Assembly (NCBI RefSeq): GCF_047302425.1 | Contig: NZ_CP154855.1 | Coordinates: 2,480,001 to 2,544,000 of the forward strand | DNA length: 64,000 nt | Direction: 5' to 3' | DNA from: Oceanitalea sp047302425 | GTDB lineage: Bacteria > Actinomycetota > Actinomycetes > Actinomycetales > Actinomycetaceae | Shown here: in pieces, positions 62,461 through 64,000 of the stretch | Numbering within the stretch: the stretch's first letter is position 1 | How the letters are laid out: every line of letters starts with the position of its first letter | The notes under the pieces: model-generated | What the model saw: the letters and a program-made list of their open reading frames with translations, nothing else | The model's database searches: none | Told to the model about the DNA's origin: nothing | Program-made: the position numbers and the translations under genes

Positions 62461-62466
62461 TACAGT
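62461..62466 (+). promoter_or_regulatory. -10 box TACAGT for a leaderless response-regulator mRNA
   Basis: TACAGT is 7 nt before the GTG at 62474. A reverse TAGCGT box (62428-62433) for the fructosamine kinase gene is also present in the 65-bp divergent gap. Confidence 0.55.
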
Positions 62467-62473
62467 CGTGCCC

Positions 62474-63241
62474 GTGACGGACACGGGCGGCCGCGGTACG
62501 GCAGTGGTGATCGAGGACGACGCCGACATCAGGTTCCTCCTCGAGGTCACCCTGGGGCAGGCCGGCTTCGAGGTGACGACGGCGCCCACCGGGCAGGCCG
62601 GCGTCGACGCGGTCCGCGAGCTGCGGCCCGTCATCACGACCCTCGACATCTCGCTGCCCGACTTCGACGGCTTCGAGGTCGCGCGGCGCATCCGCGCCTT
62701 CTCCGACACCTACATCCTCATGCTCACCGGCCGCGCCGACGAGATCGACACCCTGCTCGGGCTCGAGGCGGGCGCGGACGACTACGTGACCAAACCCTTC
62801 CGGCCGCGCGAGATCCGGGCCCGCATCGAGGCGCTGCTGCGACGTCCGCGCAGCGTGGCGGCGACGGAGCCCGCGGCGGAGGCGCCCGCCGCGCCCGCTG
62901 CCGAGAATGGCGCCCTGCTTGCCCACGGCGATCTGCGCCTGGACCGGGACGCGCGCGTCGTCGAGCGGGCCGGGGAGCCGCTGGAGCTGACCCGCAGCGA
63001 GTTCGACATCCTCACCGCTCTGCTCTCCAACCCGCGGCGCGTACTGACCAAGTCGCAGCTGGCCGGGGTGCTGTGGTCCGAGGGCTACGACACCGGCGCG
63101 GAGGTCACCGACGCGGACCGCCGCTCGGTGGAGGTCCACGTGGCGAACCTGCGGCGCAAGCTCGGCGACGATGCCACGAGCCCGCGCTACGTCGAGACGG
63201 TGCGCGGGGTGGGTTACCGGCTGGCGCTCAGCGCCCGCTGA
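62474..63241 (+). CDS. OmpR/PhoB-type response regulator
   Basis: 255 residues: receiver domain with D58 (TTLDISLPDFDGFEV) and the EDD acidic pocket, K near 104 (VTKPF), an Ala/Glu/Pro linker (about 130-150), and a C-terminal winged HTH (LTRSEFDILTALLSNPRRVLTKSQLAGVLW ... VDVHVANLRRKLG pattern). No histidine kinase gene is next to it in the window, so the partner is elsewhere. Confidence 0.94.
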   Translation: MTDTGGRGTAVVIEDDADIRFLLEVTLGQAGFEVTTAPTGQAGVDAVRELRPVITTLDISLPDFDGFEVARRIRAFSDTYILMLTGRADEIDTLLGLEAGADDYVTKPFRPREIRARIEALLRRPRSVAATEPAAEAPAAPAAENGALLAHGDLRLDRDARVVERAGEPLELTRSEFDILTALLSNPRRVLTKSQLAGVLWSEGYDTGAEVTDADRRSVEVHVANLRRKLGDDATSPRYVETVRGVGYRLALSAR

Positions 63242-63347
63242 GCCGACGAAGCGGCGTTCCGGCCGCCTCACCATGTGGCGCGCCCACGGCGCATCGCCCC
63301 GGTCGGAGTCCTTCCCGCGAGCTCCTTATCGTCATACGTTTTTGGCC

Positions 63348-63581
63348 ATGGTGAGCGAGGAGGAGATCCAGCAGTGGGCTCAGGAGGCTGAGGCCGGGTA
63401 CGACGTCGAGGAGATGAGACGTCGCGGTCGGGGTCGTCCTGGGCGTGGCGCTGAGCCCATGCAGGTCGTTGCCGTGCGCCTCACTACCGAGGAGCTTGCG
63501 GCCGTCGACGCCATCGCCGAGCGCGAGCACATCTCGCAGTCCGAGGTCATCCGCAGGGCTTTGGCCGGCTTCGCGGCGTGA
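63348..63581 (+). CDS. Ribbon-helix-helix protein, possible solitary antitoxin
   Basis: 77 residues. The C-terminal half, VVAVRLTTEELAAVDAIAEREHISQSEVIRRALAGFAA, is a classic RHH DNA-binding fold as in CopG/MetJ-type antitoxins; the N-terminal 40 residues are charged. A TACGTT box (63335-63340) is 7 nt before the ATG, giving a leaderless mRNA. No toxin gene follows in the same direction; it faces the parE gene on the other strand 19 bp away. Confidence 0.82.
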   Translation: MVSEEEIQQWAQEAEAGYDVEEMRRRGRGRPGRGAEPMQVVAVRLTTEELAAVDAIAEREHISQSEVIRRALAGFAA

Positions 63582-63600
63582 AGGGCCAGGCCAGCGCCGA

Positions 63601-63891
63601 TCAGAGGTGCCCGCTCGGGTCCATCCGCTGGTGCAGGATCCGGATCACGTCCACACCTTCGGCACTCTCGACGTAGAAGAGCAGGTGGCTGCCGATGCCG
63701 TAGCGGCGGTACCCCTGGCGGATCTCGTCGCAGGCGCGCCCGCGCTGAGGGTTGTCGGCGACGCGTTCGATCGCGGCCCTGATCTCCGCGATGTACACCT
63801 CGGCCTGACGGACGTCCCACCGCTCCTGGGTGAAGTCCCAGATCGACGAGAGATCACGCTGCGCAGCCGGGGCGAGCCGGTACCGGTTCAC
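63601..63891 (-). CDS. parE: ParE/RelE-family toxin
   Basis: 96 residues: YRLAPAAQRDLSSIWDFTQERWDVRQAEVYIAEI, and the C-terminal YRRYGIGSHLLFYVESAEGVDVIRILHQRMDPSGHL, the RelE/ParE fold with conserved RILHQRMD. ParE toxins inhibit DNA gyrase. Its GTG start overlaps the stop of the upstream antitoxin (GTGA). Confidence 0.93.
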   Translation of the reverse strand: MNRYRLAPAAQRDLSSIWDFTQERWDVRQAEVYIAEIRAAIERVADNPQRGRACDEIRQGYRRYGIGSHLLFYVESAEGVDVIRILHQRMDPSGHL

Positions 63892-64000
63892 CCCTTCTTC
63901 GCCGCGATGAAGTCGTCGAAGTCGAAGGGTTCGGGTACACCGCTGTCCTCACCCTCGACGAGGGCGCTGCGCAGTGCGGCCAGCCGCGTCTCCTGGTCCT
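63888..64000 (-). CDS. parD: ParD-type antitoxin (partial, N-terminus outside the window)
   Basis: The reverse strand from the window edge to the TGA at 63888 encodes RLAALRSALVEGEDSGVPEPFDFDDFIAAKKG, the typical ParD C-terminal arm (acidic helix, then EPFDFD-FI-KKG) that wraps the toxin. It overlaps parE by 4 bp, as expected for a coupled pair. Confidence 0.88.
   Translation of the reverse strand, partial: DQETRLAALRSALVEGEDSGVPEPFDFDDFIAAKKG

Overview
The window is high-GC DNA with dense, often overlapping genes (ATGA and GTGA junctions), many GTG starts and many promoters that sit 6-7 nt before the start codon. Together with the gene content this points to an actinomycete, most likely of the order Micrococcales (inference; the genus cannot be fixed from sequence alone). 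It looks chromosomal. I saw no rRNA, tRNA, CRISPR array, prophage or complete insertion sequence.

Layout. 0-7.3 kb: truncated WYL regulator divergent from a DrrAB-type ABC exporter, a SWIM-SNF2 helicase, a HIT protein, a MarR regulator and two small unknown genes. 7.3-12.1 kb: an overlapping set of DtxR-type regulator, VKOR and membrane metallophosphoesterase, then a glutamate-cysteine ligase-like gene. 12.1-25.4 kb: a hexuronate block (below). 25.5-33.2 kb: NhaA, amidohydrolase, glutathionyl-hydroquinone-reductase-like enzyme, a 300-bp repeat block, a PadR pair, a CWB2-like lipoprotein and a thioredoxin. 33.3-39.7 kb: two-component system, GntR and MarR regulators, ABC exporter, HAD phosphatase. 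39.8-45.5 kb: aldo-keto reductase and a complete oleA-oleBC-oleD olefin cluster. 45.5-55.3 kb: DUF4282-like protein, KptA, DeoD, DUF222-HNH protein, PoxB, and a large secreted beta-lactamase-fold/GHL10 fusion. 55.3-64 kb: MFS transporter, Tro/Znu-type metal ABC operon, ArsR-SRPBCC pair, fructosamine kinase, orphan OmpR regulator and a ParDE toxin-antitoxin edge.

The main find is at 12.1-25.4 kb. UxaC (glucuronate isomerase), UxuB (fructuronate reductase), a LarA-superfamily protein with every nickel-pincer residue I could check, a gluconokinase and 6-phosphogluconate dehydrogenase stand with a LacI regulator, the pincer-cofactor genes larE and larB, and a TRAP transporter. No mannonate dehydratase, KDG kinase or KDPG aldolase is present. 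The simplest reading is a non-dehydrating route: glucuronate to fructuronate to D-mannonate, then nickel-dependent C2 epimerisation to D-gluconate, phosphorylation, and entry to the pentose phosphate pathway. TTGCC(A)-type half-sites spaced about one helical turn apart occur before uxaC/larA, larE/lacI and probably the TRAP operon, with a single site before gnd, suggesting one regulon. The catalytic residues are seen in the sequence; the assembled pathway and regulon are inference.
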